Below the pieces are notes generated by a model. That model worked only from the letters and a program-made list of their open reading frames with translations, searched no databases and had not been told where the DNA came from. From Pseudomonadota bacterium (GTDB lineage: Bacteria; Bdellovibrionota; UBA1018; CAIMNF01): a DNA stretch of 8,100 nt. Position numbers and translations under genes: made by a program. Shown here in pieces: positions 1-6,260 of this stretch; positions within the stretch are counted from its first letter, which is position 1; each line of letters opens with the position of its first letter. The stretch is taken from positions 1-8,100 of the forward strand of contig JAIXVT010000104.1 in the NCBI GenBank assembly GCA_027482725.1, in the 5' to 3' direction.

Positions 1-328
1 CTTCCTCTCTCAATCCATCGATCCACTCTCGTGAACCCACGTCGATCAAGAAAACCTTTCATCCATTTTACTTTTTTATCGTAATTTCTTCTGTTCTATT
101 ACCCCGATCCAAGACGCAACCACCACTCTCGTAGCTCCGCATCTCAACTCAGCGCAATAGAACGCTGTCACTTTGTTTCAAGTTTTCAATGAACAAACCG
201 TCAAATGTTGGCGGTTCATTAGAGATACCTAAATCATCAAAACCTGGCAAATACTTTTTTTTATTTTTCTCTTCCAAATTATTAAATTAAATTTATTTAT
301 GATATTTACTCGGTATTTCAATATGTTC
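1..328. other. Left-flank region without a supportable gene
   Basis: No convincing gene is visible. The right half, about 250-330, is very AT-rich with T and A runs. A minus-strand frame opens with ATG at 60-62 and stays open for 20 codons to the left edge (MKGFLDRRGFTRVDRW...). It has no clear ribosome binding site and is too short to identify, but it could be the start of a minus-strand gene lying outside the window. The 10-mer CCACTCTCGT occurs at 23-32 and again at 123-132, exactly 100 bases apart, which may be chance. A stable hairpin lies at 196-216. No T-tailed terminator for the thioesterase gene, which reads leftward into this region, could be recognised. Confidence 0.5.
196..216 (+). 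repeat. 9-bp inverted repeat (hairpin) in the left intergenic region
   Basis: Arms AACCGTCAA (196-204) and TTGGCGGTT (208-216) pair over nine positions, including one T-G wobble, around the 3-base loop ATG. On the minus strand the wobble becomes a C-A mismatch, so the structure is better as a plus-strand RNA. No T-run follows on either strand, so it is not a textbook intrinsic terminator. It lies about 110 bases beyond the stop codon of the thioesterase gene. Its role is unknown. Confidence 0.4.
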
Positions 329-742
329 TTATAATACTGCCGCTAGCCAGTCCGCCGGTGGCTCGATCAAGCGCCGCGCCTGGGTATCGAAACACCCAAT
401 CACAAACTCGGCCTCCGCTGCAATTACGGGCCCCACCACTGCTGCCGAGGCACTTAAATTCACCATGGTCTGCTTTAACCTCACCATTTTTCGCAGCACC
501 TCTACGCATTCGGTGCGAATTTCAATATCTTCCCTGTTTTTGACCTCGTGCTTGTAGCGGATTTCACTCTTTAACACCACAAAACCGATTCCCGTTTCAC
601 GCACACGGTCCACGCCATAACCCGCTTCGGTAATTCGCTCCCAGCGCGCTTCTTCAAATAACGTCATATAAGCCGCATTATTCATGTGCTGGAAAAGATC
701 CAGCATCCGCTCCCGCACCTTTGTTTTATAAACATGAATCAT
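329..742 (-). CDS. FadM-like acyl-CoA thioesterase (hotdog fold, 4HBT family)
   Basis: Small cytosolic thioesterase of 137 residues, a normal length for the 4HBT/FadM group, expected to hydrolyse acyl-CoA to free fatty acid and CoA. The diagnostic stretch is near the N-terminus: residues 10-28 read R-E-R-M-L-D-L-F-Q-H-M-N-N-A-A-Y, matching the family pattern R...(D)LD..QH.NN..Y followed by an acidic FEEARW helix. Asp15 is the likely catalytic acid, with His19 and Asn21/Asn22 in the conserved turn. The central IGFVV...I.Y..........I and the late AEAEFVIGCFD strand also fit the fold. FadM of E. coli has a very similar HLDVYQHVNNARY motif, so FadM-like is the closest call. Chain-length preference cannot be read from sequence. 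The start is well supported: AAGGAG at 757-752 lies nine bases upstream of the ATG. The gene is divergent from argS and nothing visible links the two functionally. Confidence 0.85.
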   Translation of the reverse strand: MIHVYKTKVRERMLDLFQHMNNAAYMTLFEEARWERITEAGYGVDRVRETGIGFVVLKSEIRYKHEVKNREDIEIRTECVEVLRKMVRLKQTMVNLSASAAVVGPVIAAEAEFVIGCFDTQARRLIEPPADWLAAVL

Positions 743-834
743 TTATCGTTTCTCCTTAAACAATCTTTACAGCAAACCCTAAACGTTTGGACTAATCTAA
801 AGTTTCTTCAAATTTTGCTTACGGAAATCTTGAT
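743..834. promoter_or_regulatory. Divergent intergenic region with ribosome binding sites for the thioesterase gene and argS
   Basis: These 92 bases must carry the start signals of both divergent genes. On the minus strand AAGGAG (757-752) is a strong Shine-Dalgarno site nine bases from the thioesterase ATG. On the plus strand GGAAA (823-827) sits seven bases from the argS ATG. Promoter hexamers are not clear: TTTACA (766-771) is a possible plus-strand -35, but no good -10 lies at 16-18 bases from it; TAATCT (793-798) and TAAAGT (798-803) are weak candidates. No T-box-like or other leader structure is seen before argS, and the gap is too short for a T-box. Confidence 0.5.
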
Positions 835-2559
835 ATGGAATCGATAAAAAATCTTTTAGAAACAGAACTGAGCACATTGCTTGCCCCAACGGATGACAAG
901 CCCAAACCCCACGTTAACCTTGAAACCCCACCCGATCGCAACCAAGGGGATTACGCATTTCCGTGTTTCCGCTTGGCCAAGACACTGGGACAAAAACCTC
1001 AGGACTTAGCTCAAAATTTGGCAAAAGCTTTAGGCGAATCGGCGGGGGTACAAAAAACGGCTCTGGTGACAGCGGTCGGTCCCTATGTCAATTTCACGAT
1101 CCACAAAAACGTTCTCGCGACACAGATTTTAGAGCCCTTGTTTAATCCCAAAGCCCATTCGCCAAAAAACTTTACCTGGGTCATTGAGTACAGCTCCCCC
1201 AACGTGGCGAAACCGTTTCAGATCTATCATTTACGCACGACTATCGTCGGATCAACACTTGCGAAAATTGCGCGCAGACAAGGCTACAACGTCATCAGCA
1301 TCAATCACTTGGGGGACTGGGGCACTCAGTACGGAAAACTTGCAATCGCGTTTGAAAAATATGGCGACGAGATTCCTGCCAACCCAACACTCCATGATTT
1401 AGTGCGGATTTACGTTCAAATTCATAAAGACATGGAGACCGACCCGACGATTGAACCTCGCGGGCGTGAGGCGTTCAAAAAACTAGAACAAGGCGATCCT
1501 GAACTTCGCTCACTTTGGAAAAAATGCGTCGATATTTCTTTAAAAAGTTTTAATGAACTTTATGCACGTTACGCAGTGAACTTCGATCACATATGGGGCG
1601 AATCGTTTTATGAAACCCACCTCCAGAAAACTCTGGAACAAGTCGAGCGGTCCGGGGTGTTGGTACGTGATGACGGCGCCGATATTGTCCGCGTGACCGA
1701 TCGAGCCGGACACGAAATCCCTCCTTGTATTCTCCGGAAATCCGACGGCGCATCGATCTACGCCACGCGGGATTTGGCTGCGGCGCTTTATCGCTATCAG
1801 AAGTTTGGTTTTGATCGCATGACGTACGTTGTAGGCAAAGAGCAAAAACTGGTATTTGAACAATTGTTTGGTGTATTGCGCGCAATGAAAGTCGATTTTG
1901 AACCCAAATGCGAGCATTTAGCGACCGGATTATACCGATTTAAAGACGCAAAAATGTCTACACGAAAAGGCAACTTCGTTACGTTAGACGAGGTCCATCA
2001 GCTCTGTAAAGAGCGAGCGCTGGAGCTTATGCGTGGGCGCGAATCTTCGCAGGGACTTGCACCCGACGAATTAGATGCGATCGCGGAAAAAGTCGCCATA
2101 GCGGCACTTGTGTTTGCGGACCTTTCGACCGACCCCACCAAGGATTTAGACTTTGATGTGGAGCGCGTGGTTTCTTTTGAGGGGGAAACGGGTCCTTACT
2201 TGCAATATGCCCATACACGATGTTTGAGTATTTTGCGAAAATCTGAACTCCAGCCCGAAACCAACAGTGAAAGAATCGCCGCACAAATCATGCAACAGCC
2301 GGAGATTGATTTGCTCCGAAGACTGGGCCGATTTAACGAAGCCTGCGACCGCGCGCTAGATCAACGTAAGCCCACACAATTGACCACCTATCTGATCGAC
2401 CTTGCCTCCGACTTTGGGCTGTTCTACCGGGAATGCAAAGTGCGCCTCCCAGACCAACCCGACCTTGAGCGCGCGCGCTTGGCTTTAGTTAAAGCCACAC
2501 AAATAACCCTAAACGAAGGCTTGGCGCTACTGGGAATTCCACTCCCGGAGAAGATGTAA
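835..2559 (+). CDS. Arginyl-tRNA synthetase (class I), with an altered HIGH motif
   Basis: Charges tRNA-Arg with arginine using ATP, in the cytosol; normally essential. The 574-residue length is typical. Visible in order: the N-terminal additional domain containing NQGDYAFPCFRLAK (about 36-49); the catalytic core with SSPNVAKPF directly before the signature (about 120-128); INHLGDWGTQYGKL (about 156-169), a hallmark of ArgS; ASIYATRDLAAALYRY; YVVGKEQKLVFEQL; the second signature KMSTRKG at 373-379; and the anticodon-binding DALR domain with GETGPYLQYAHTR and a C-terminal ALVKA...LNEGLALLGIPLPEKM. The odd point is the first signature. Where the family has H-[IVA]-G-H, residues 129-132 are Q-I-Y-H, so both the first His and the Gly are replaced, while flanking residues are canonical. 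The start has GGAAA seven bases upstream. The permease gene follows after 3 bases, suggesting co-transcription. Identity is certain; full catalytic competence is not. Confidence 0.96.
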   Translation: MESIKNLLETELSTLLAPTDDKPKPHVNLETPPDRNQGDYAFPCFRLAKTLGQKPQDLAQNLAKALGESAGVQKTALVTAVGPYVNFTIHKNVLATQILEPLFNPKAHSPKNFTWVIEYSSPNVAKPFQIYHLRTTIVGSTLAKIARRQGYNVISINHLGDWGTQYGKLAIAFEKYGDEIPANPTLHDLVRIYVQIHKDMETDPTIEPRGREAFKKLEQGDPELRSLWKKCVDISLKSFNELYARYAVNFDHIWGESFYETHLQKTLEQVERSGVLVRDDGADIVRVTDRAGHEIPPCILRKSDGASIYATRDLAAALYRYQKFGFDRMTYVVGKEQKLVFEQLFGVLRAMKVDFEPKCEHLATGLYRFKDAKMSTRKGNFVTLDEVHQLCKERALELMRGRESSQGLAPDELDAIAEKVAIAALVFADLSTDPTKDLDFDVERVVSFEGETGPYLQYAHTRCLSILRKSELQPETNSERIAAQIMQQPEIDLLRRLGRFNEACDRALDQRKPTQLTTYLIDLASDFGLFYRECKVRLPDQPDLERARLALVKATQITLNEGLALLGIPLPEKM

Positions 2560-2562
2560 ACG

Positions 2563-3471
2563 ATGGACCACCCTTTGTTTCCATACGCCCTTGGTGTGCT
2601 TTCAAATTTATTTTTTGGCACGGCGAGTATGGTTTTTTCTAGTTTCGCGCGCAGCGTATCCCCCACATGGATCAATCACCTCAAAGCATTTGTTGCGGCG
2701 ATATGTTTTGGTATCGCTTGTTTTGCTTGGGAAACGTGGGCAAATCTTCCCTGGACTTCGGCGGTTTCTTTTTTAATCAGCGGGCTGGTAGGCCTTTGTC
2801 TGGGCGATTTTTTCCTCTTCCGATCGTTCACCATTTTGGGCCCTTCACGCACGTTAATGCTATTGTGTGTCCAACCGTTGTTTATTGGCGCCTACAATGC
2901 CCTTTTTTTTGGACAACACCTGAACTCAGCGCAGCTCATCGCCATTGCCTGCATGCTGGTGTGCGTGTTTATTTTTGTTCTCGAGCGCTCCAAGACTGTG
3001 GGGCGCTGGGACTTACGCGCTTTTGGGATCGCATTCATGGGGGTCCTCTTGGATGCCTGTGGAGTTATGCTGACACGAAACGGTTTTGATACCGGAGCAG
3101 GAACGGGAGTCGGAGCATTCCAGGCCAATTTTTTACGTTGCTTGGGGGCGTTGGCAGGGTTTTTGATTTTAAATCCCCGATCATTTACTGCGCTGAAAGT
3201 GGGCTTTATCGGCCTTACCCCACGGAAGCGCACGCTAGCGGTATTTGCCTGTTTCTTTGGAACATTCGTGTCTCTCACGATGTACTTAAACGCCATTAAA
3301 CTTGCTAATGTGGCAGTGCTTACATCAATTACGGTAACGGGCCCGGTGTGGGTGTCCCTCATTGAACACATCCTTGAGCGCAAGCTCCCCTCGCGTTATT
3401 TGATAGGGGCGATGACTTTGTTTTTGGTGGGATTTTTCTTTATCCGACAAGGCATGATTCAGGCATCATAA
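2563..3471 (+). CDS. EamA/DMT-superfamily permease, about ten membrane helices
   Basis: Inner-membrane transporter-like protein of 302 residues, the usual size for ten-helix members of the drug/metabolite transporter superfamily. Hydrophobic segments are visible at roughly residues 5-25, 37-56, 67-87, 93-115, 121-140, 150-170, 185-205, 222-243, 250-270 and 277-298. The first half contains the characteristic GLCLGDFFLFRSFTILGPS stretch and a helix ending in FVLERSK, followed by a second half with the same architecture, as expected from two EamA repeats. The late segment NVAVLTSITVTGPVWV resembles the family's conserved ninth-helix region. The substrate cannot be predicted; members export amino acids, nucleosides, drugs or sugars. 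The ATG lies 3 bases after the argS stop, and CGGAG inside the argS tail (2546-2550) can serve as its ribosome binding site, so translation is probably coupled to argS. I see no damage. Confidence 0.85.
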   Translation: MDHPLFPYALGVLSNLFFGTASMVFSSFARSVSPTWINHLKAFVAAICFGIACFAWETWANLPWTSAVSFLISGLVGLCLGDFFLFRSFTILGPSRTLMLLCVQPLFIGAYNALFFGQHLNSAQLIAIACMLVCVFIFVLERSKTVGRWDLRAFGIAFMGVLLDACGVMLTRNGFDTGAGTGVGAFQANFLRCLGALAGFLILNPRSFTALKVGFIGLTPRKRTLAVFACFFGTFVSLTMYLNAIKLANVAVLTSITVTGPVWVSLIEHILERKLPSRYLIGAMTLFLVGFFFIRQGMIQAS

Positions 3472-3476
3472 CTGAA

Positions 3477-4031
3477 ATGAACGCGCTAAAAAAAATTCAC
3501 TTTGTTTTGCTTGGAATGGTTTTGGCTTGTGCCGCTCCCCTCCCAGAACGTGAAGCCCAAGCCACTGCTGCTACAAATTTTCCACGCACCTGCTTTACCC
3601 CAGACCAAGATTGCGAAACTGAAATCGTAAACTTCGTTAAATCCGCAAAAACAAAACTTGATATTGCGGCATTTGACCTGACGCTCGACCAACTGGTGCA
3701 TCACATTTTAGTGCAACAGAAAAAAAAGATTTTGGTGCGCGTGGTGGTGGACCGCAGGCAATCACGCGGTCAGAATTCTCTTGTGAGTACACTGATCAAA
3801 GGTGGCGTCCCCGTTCGTATTGGTGTTCAACGTGGGCTAATGCACCATAAGTTTATCATCGTGGACGATAAGGAACTGGAAACCGGGTCATTTAACTTTA
3901 CTCACGGTGCCGCCAACAAGAACCAAGAAAATCAAATCTATTTAAATGATTCTAAGGTGGTCCAAGCTTACTCAAAGCAATTTGAAAGGGTCTGGGGAAA
4001 AGCAAAACCCGCAAAACTAGAGTCACTATAA
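3477..4031 (+). CDS. Exported phospholipase D-like protein with a single HKD motif (Nuc-type endonuclease family)
   Basis: A 184-residue protein with an N-terminal export signal: lysines at 5-6, then a hydrophobic run FVLLGMVLACA. Cys18 could be a lipidation site, but Leu at -2 makes the lipobox (V-L-A-C) imperfect. Cleavage after AQA near residue 29 by signal peptidase I is the alternative. The mature part is the Nuc-type PLD fold: LDIAAFDLT, VRVVVDRRQS, GVPVRIG, then the HKD signature H123-x-K125-x4-D130 followed by GSFNFT at 137-142 and NKNQENQI. This is the single-HKD arrangement of Salmonella-type Nuc and its relatives, which act as homodimers to cleave DNA or phosphodiesters without metal. 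It probably acts in the periplasm or at the membrane. The ATG is 5 bases after the permease stop and has only a weak ribosome binding site, so it likely depends on coupled translation. All catalytic residues are present. Nuclease versus phospholipase cannot be decided from sequence. Confidence 0.88.
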   Translation: MNALKKIHFVLLGMVLACAAPLPEREAQATAATNFPRTCFTPDQDCETEIVNFVKSAKTKLDIAAFDLTLDQLVHHILVQQKKKILVRVVVDRRQSRGQNSLVSTLIKGGVPVRIGVQRGLMHHKFIIVDDKELETGSFNFTHGAANKNQENQIYLNDSKVVQAYSKQFERVWGKAKPAKLESL

Positions 4032-4032
4032 A

Positions 4033-4062
4033 CTTATCTTTTTTAATTTATCTTCAGATAAG
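4033..4062 (+). repeat. Alternative overlapping inverted repeats after the nuclease gene
   Basis: CTTATCT at 4033-4039 is the exact reverse complement of AGATAAG at 4056-4062 (7 bp, 16-base loop). The closer TTATCT at 4048-4053 can also pair with the same AGATAA (4056-4061), giving two mutually exclusive hairpins. The T-run lies inside the large loop rather than after the stem, so this is not a standard terminator. It begins one base after the nuclease stop codon and ends 24 bases before the likely -35 box of the transporter gene. It could act in 3'-end formation or as a protein site. The role is uncertain. Confidence 0.35.
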
Positions 4063-4085
4063 CATTTGATAACTCATAGAATAAT

Positions 4086-4115
4086 TTGACAATAGCTTGA
4101 TCTCGAATAAATACT
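4086..4115 (+). promoter_or_regulatory. Probable sigma-70-type promoter for the POT transporter operon
   Basis: A perfect -35 hexamer TTGACA lies at 4086-4091. Candidate -10 hexamers are AATACT (4110-4115, spacer 18, four of six consensus bases) and TAAATA (4108-4113, spacer 16, three of six). The surrounding sequence is AT-rich and non-coding, and the transporter ATG is 46 bases downstream of 4115, preceded by a good AAGGAAG ribosome binding site (4150-4156). This fits a housekeeping promoter separating the transporter group from the argS group. The weak -10 is the main reason for caution. Confidence 0.55.
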
Positions 4116-4160
4116 AAACCCCTTTATTTATTTACTAATGATGTAACAAAAGGAAGACTC

Positions 4161-5693
4161 ATGAGCACCGTAACTCCTCCTCCGATCTCGACCTGGATTG
4201 CACCCGAAAAACAAAAAACGGTTTTGGGTCACCCCGTAGGTCTGTTCGTTCTCTTCTTTACTGAGATGTGGGAGAGGTTTTCTTATTACGGAATGCGTGC
4301 ACTGCTTGTTCTTTACATGACCAAGTACCTGCTCTTGGACCCGGTGCGTGCTCAAGATGTTTTAGGATACACCGTGTTGAAAGATCTTTTAGAAGGGGCA
4401 TTCGGTCCTTTAGATGTACAGCCGATCTCCTCTCACCTTTACGGCCTTTACACAGGCTTTGTTTACTTGTCTCCATTTTTTGGGGGGATGATTGCCGATA
4501 AAGTTTGGGGACAACGCAAAACTGTTTATGTCGGTGGATTTTTAATGGCGGTCGGCCACTTCTTGATGGCGATCGAATCGATGTTTTTGCTGGCACTGTT
4601 CTTTATTATTTTAGGTAATGGTGCCTTTAAACCCAACATCTCGACTCAAGTTGGGAACCTCTATAAACCCGGAGACGGCAGGCGCGACGGCGCGTTTGTG
4701 ATCTTTTACATGGGGGTTAACCTTGGGGCATTCTTTTCTCCGTTAGTTTGCGGAACCCTGGGACAAACCGTAGGTTGGCACTATGGGTTTGGCGCTGCGG
4801 GCGTGGGGATGCTTGGCGCCCTAGCCGTTTATCATTGGGGTAGGAAGTACCTTCCTCAAGACGTTGCGACGCAAAATCGCCAGAGTTCTTTCCAGCCCAC
4901 TGATTCAACTTTCCCGATTAAAGCTCTATTGACCTTCTGTGCAATCGCCATCGGGTTTTTCATGATTATTATTTCGCCTGTTGCCATTAAGGCTTCTTTG
5001 ATTATTGCCGCGGTACTGGGTATCGCGTTCGTTCTAAAGAAAATGGAAGAGTCTGATCGCTCCCGAGTGGTGGCGATTATGATCATGTGCCTTTGCTCCA
5101 TAGGATTTTGGGCGATTTACGAGCAACAGGGCAACACGATGCAATTATGGGCTGACGAACAAACTGACTGGCACTTTCTCGGATTTGATGTTCCCAGCAC
5201 CTATTTTCAATCGATGAACCCGTTCTTTATTTTTATATTTGCTCCGCTTTTATCCGGTTGGTGGGAGTCTCGACTTAAAAAAGGGAAGTCCAATGGGAAC
5301 ACAGAAACAAAAATGGCGCTAGGTTCGGTTTTAACCGGATTGGCATTCGTCATTATGGTGATTGCAGCTAAAATTGTTCCTGCTGGCGAAAAAGGAAGTT
5401 TACTTTGGCTTGCGGGGGCTACCTGGGTCGTAACCATGGGTGAGATCTACCTTTCACCTATCGGACTTTCTATGGTGACCAAAGTGGCACCACCAAAATA
5501 CCTCTCCGCAATGATGGGAGTTTGGTTTCTTTCCAGTTTCTTTGGAAACTACTTTGGGGGCTATCTCGGTTCTTTTTACTCCCTGATGCCAAAAGACGTT
5601 TTTTTCCTCTTAAACATGGCTATCGGAGTTGGACTCGGGATCGTGTTTTTCATGTTTGGAAATAAACTAAAAAAGACCATCGGGGACGCGTAA
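4161..5693 (+). CDS. POT/PTR2-family proton-coupled di/tripeptide transporter
   Basis: Inner-membrane MFS symporter of 510 residues, expected to import di- and tripeptides driven by protons. The family signatures are intact. The helix-1 motif E35-M-W-E38-R39-F-S-Y-Y-G is the E-x-x-E-R proton-coupling motif. GGMIADKVWGQRKTV is the loop 2-3 MFS signature. The PTR2 signature runs from GNGAFKPNISTQVG through GRRDGAFVIFYMGVNLGAF (about 153-195). FWAIYEQQGNTMQLWAD is the helix-7 region. An extra segment of about 35 residues between helices 1 and 2 (around 52-90) is, as I recall, common in bacterial subgroups of this family. Fourteen helices are plausible, as usual for bacterial POTs. AAGGAAG just upstream supports the start. 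The next gene, 21 bases downstream, encodes a D-Ala-D-Ala dipeptidase, which points to uptake of cell-wall-derived or other peptides followed by cytosolic hydrolysis. Substrate preference is inference. Confidence 0.93.
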   Translation: MSTVTPPPISTWIAPEKQKTVLGHPVGLFVLFFTEMWERFSYYGMRALLVLYMTKYLLLDPVRAQDVLGYTVLKDLLEGAFGPLDVQPISSHLYGLYTGFVYLSPFFGGMIADKVWGQRKTVYVGGFLMAVGHFLMAIESMFLLALFFIILGNGAFKPNISTQVGNLYKPGDGRRDGAFVIFYMGVNLGAFFSPLVCGTLGQTVGWHYGFGAAGVGMLGALAVYHWGRKYLPQDVATQNRQSSFQPTDSTFPIKALLTFCAIAIGFFMIIISPVAIKASLIIAAVLGIAFVLKKMEESDRSRVVAIMIMCLCSIGFWAIYEQQGNTMQLWADEQTDWHFLGFDVPSTYFQSMNPFFIFIFAPLLSGWWESRLKKGKSNGNTETKMALGSVLTGLAFVIMVIAAKIVPAGEKGSLLWLAGATWVVTMGEIYLSPIGLSMVTKVAPPKYLSAMMGVWFLSSFFGNYFGGYLGSFYSLMPKDVFFLLNMAIGVGLGIVFFMFGNKLKKTIGDA

Positions 5694-5714
5694 GGCTCAC
5701 GATTTTCATTTGCC

Positions 5715-6260
5715 ATGCCGATTCAAATTGATCTCAAGTACGCGACCCAAGATAACATCTTGGGTCGCGCTGTTTATCACCCTAAAGCTCAGGCGTATCT
5801 CCTCCAACCGGCAGCACAAGCACTTCATCGTGTTGCCCAAATGCTTGCGCCTCAAGGGTTTGGTCTTTGGATTTACGATGCTTACCGTCCTTGGTCCGTT
5901 ACCAAAACGTTTTGGGATTCCGTGAGCGTTTCCGAACGCGACTACTTTGCCGACCCGGATCAAGGCTCCATGCACAACCGAGGTTTAGCTGTGGATTTGA
6001 GTTTATTTTTTTTAAACTCGGGACAAGAAGTCGAGATGCCGTCCCTCTTTGACGAAACCACCCCACGCGCCTGGCACAATTATGAAGATTGCTCAGATCA
6101 AGCGAAACGACATCGTAAAACGCTTAAGTCTGCAATGATCGGGCAGGGATTCGTTCCGGTGCCCAATGAATGGTGGCATTACAACTTTAAAACGGAAGTC
6201 ATTGCGCCAATCTTGAATTACGATTTCCCGGAAGTTAGCGGTATACTTACCGCTCTATGA
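5715..6260 (+). CDS. VanX/DdpX-like D-alanyl-D-alanine dipeptidase (peptidase family M15D)
   Basis: Zinc dipeptidase of 181 residues that in this family hydrolyses D-Ala-D-Ala to two D-Ala. It has no signal peptide, so it is cytosolic like VanX and DdpX. The N-terminal DLKYATQDNILG...Y segment matches the family, supporting the ATG despite no clear ribosome binding site (AAGG at the transporter stop is about 19 bases away). Catalytic features: DAYRP (55-59), with Arg58 corresponding to the substrate-stabilising Arg of VanX; S-x-H87-x-R-G-x-A-V-D94, giving two zinc ligands; and E152-W-W-H155, giving the catalytic Glu and third zinc ligand. The length is slightly shorter than enterococcal VanX (about 200). 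No vanH, vanA, vanR or vanS is nearby, so a role in D-Ala recycling or peptide use with the upstream POT importer is likelier than glycopeptide resistance. It shares ATGA with mrp. The 5' coding region carries an unusually perfect inverted repeat. Confidence 0.92.
   Translation: MPIQIDLKYATQDNILGRAVYHPKAQAYLLQPAAQALHRVAQMLAPQGFGLWIYDAYRPWSVTKTFWDSVSVSERDYFADPDQGSMHNRGLAVDLSLFFLNSGQEVEMPSLFDETTPRAWHNYEDCSDQAKRHRKTLKSAMIGQGFVPVPNEWWHYNFKTEVIAPILNYDFPEVSGILTAL
5741..5769 (+). repeat. Perfect 13-bp inverted repeat inside the start of the dipeptidase gene
   Basis: The arm CGCGACCCAAGAT (5741-5753) and its exact reverse complement (5757-5769) flank the 3-base loop AAC. Thirteen uninterrupted, GC-rich pairs with a minimal loop would form a very stable RNA hairpin. 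It spans codons 9-19 of the dipeptidase, encoding part of the conserved YATQDNILGR segment, and begins 48 bases after the transporter stop codon. No T-run follows (the next bases are CTGTTTATC), so it is not a canonical terminator. It could limit read-through from the transporter gene, slow the first ribosomes on the dipeptidase mRNA, or stabilise the 3' end of the transporter message. Confidence 0.7.
6237..6254 (+). promoter_or_regulatory. 7-bp hairpin directly before the mrp start codon
   Basis: AGCGGTA (6237-6243) pairs perfectly with TACCGCT (6248-6254) around the loop TACT, ending two bases before the mrp ATG (6257). It overlaps the last codons of the dipeptidase and covers the place where a Shine-Dalgarno site for mrp should be; no good one is visible. 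A ribosome terminating on the dipeptidase TGA would melt this stem, so the arrangement fits strict translational coupling through the ATGA overlap. That mechanism is inference. Confidence 0.45.

Noticed and set aside
23..132. Repeated 10-mer CCACTCTCGT exactly 100 bases apart, as a possible repeat array
   Set aside because: Only two copies and no similarity in the flanking bases; best treated as chance.
149..286. Minus-strand stretch reading a plausible peptide (…KYLPGFDDLGISNEPPTFDGLF…) with no stop for about 45 codons
   Set aside because: It has no ATG, only a TTG without a ribosome binding site, follows an AT-rich run, and matches no family I know. A chance open frame or a gene relic cannot be told apart.
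189..290. Plus-strand 33-codon frame starting ATG AAC AAA
   Set aside because: No Shine-Dalgarno site; it ends in low-complexity Phe/Ser/Leu codons from a T-rich run and overlaps the other weak frame on the opposite strand.
1540..1917. Long minus-strand frame opposite argS
   Set aside because: It lies wholly within the well-supported argS coding sequence and its translation shows no family motif; it is an antisense shadow.
5715..6260. Dipeptidase as part of a vancomycin-resistance (vanHAX) cluster
   Set aside because: No D-lactate dehydrogenase, D-Ala-D-Lac ligase or sensor/regulator pair is nearby; the neighbours are a peptide transporter and mrp.
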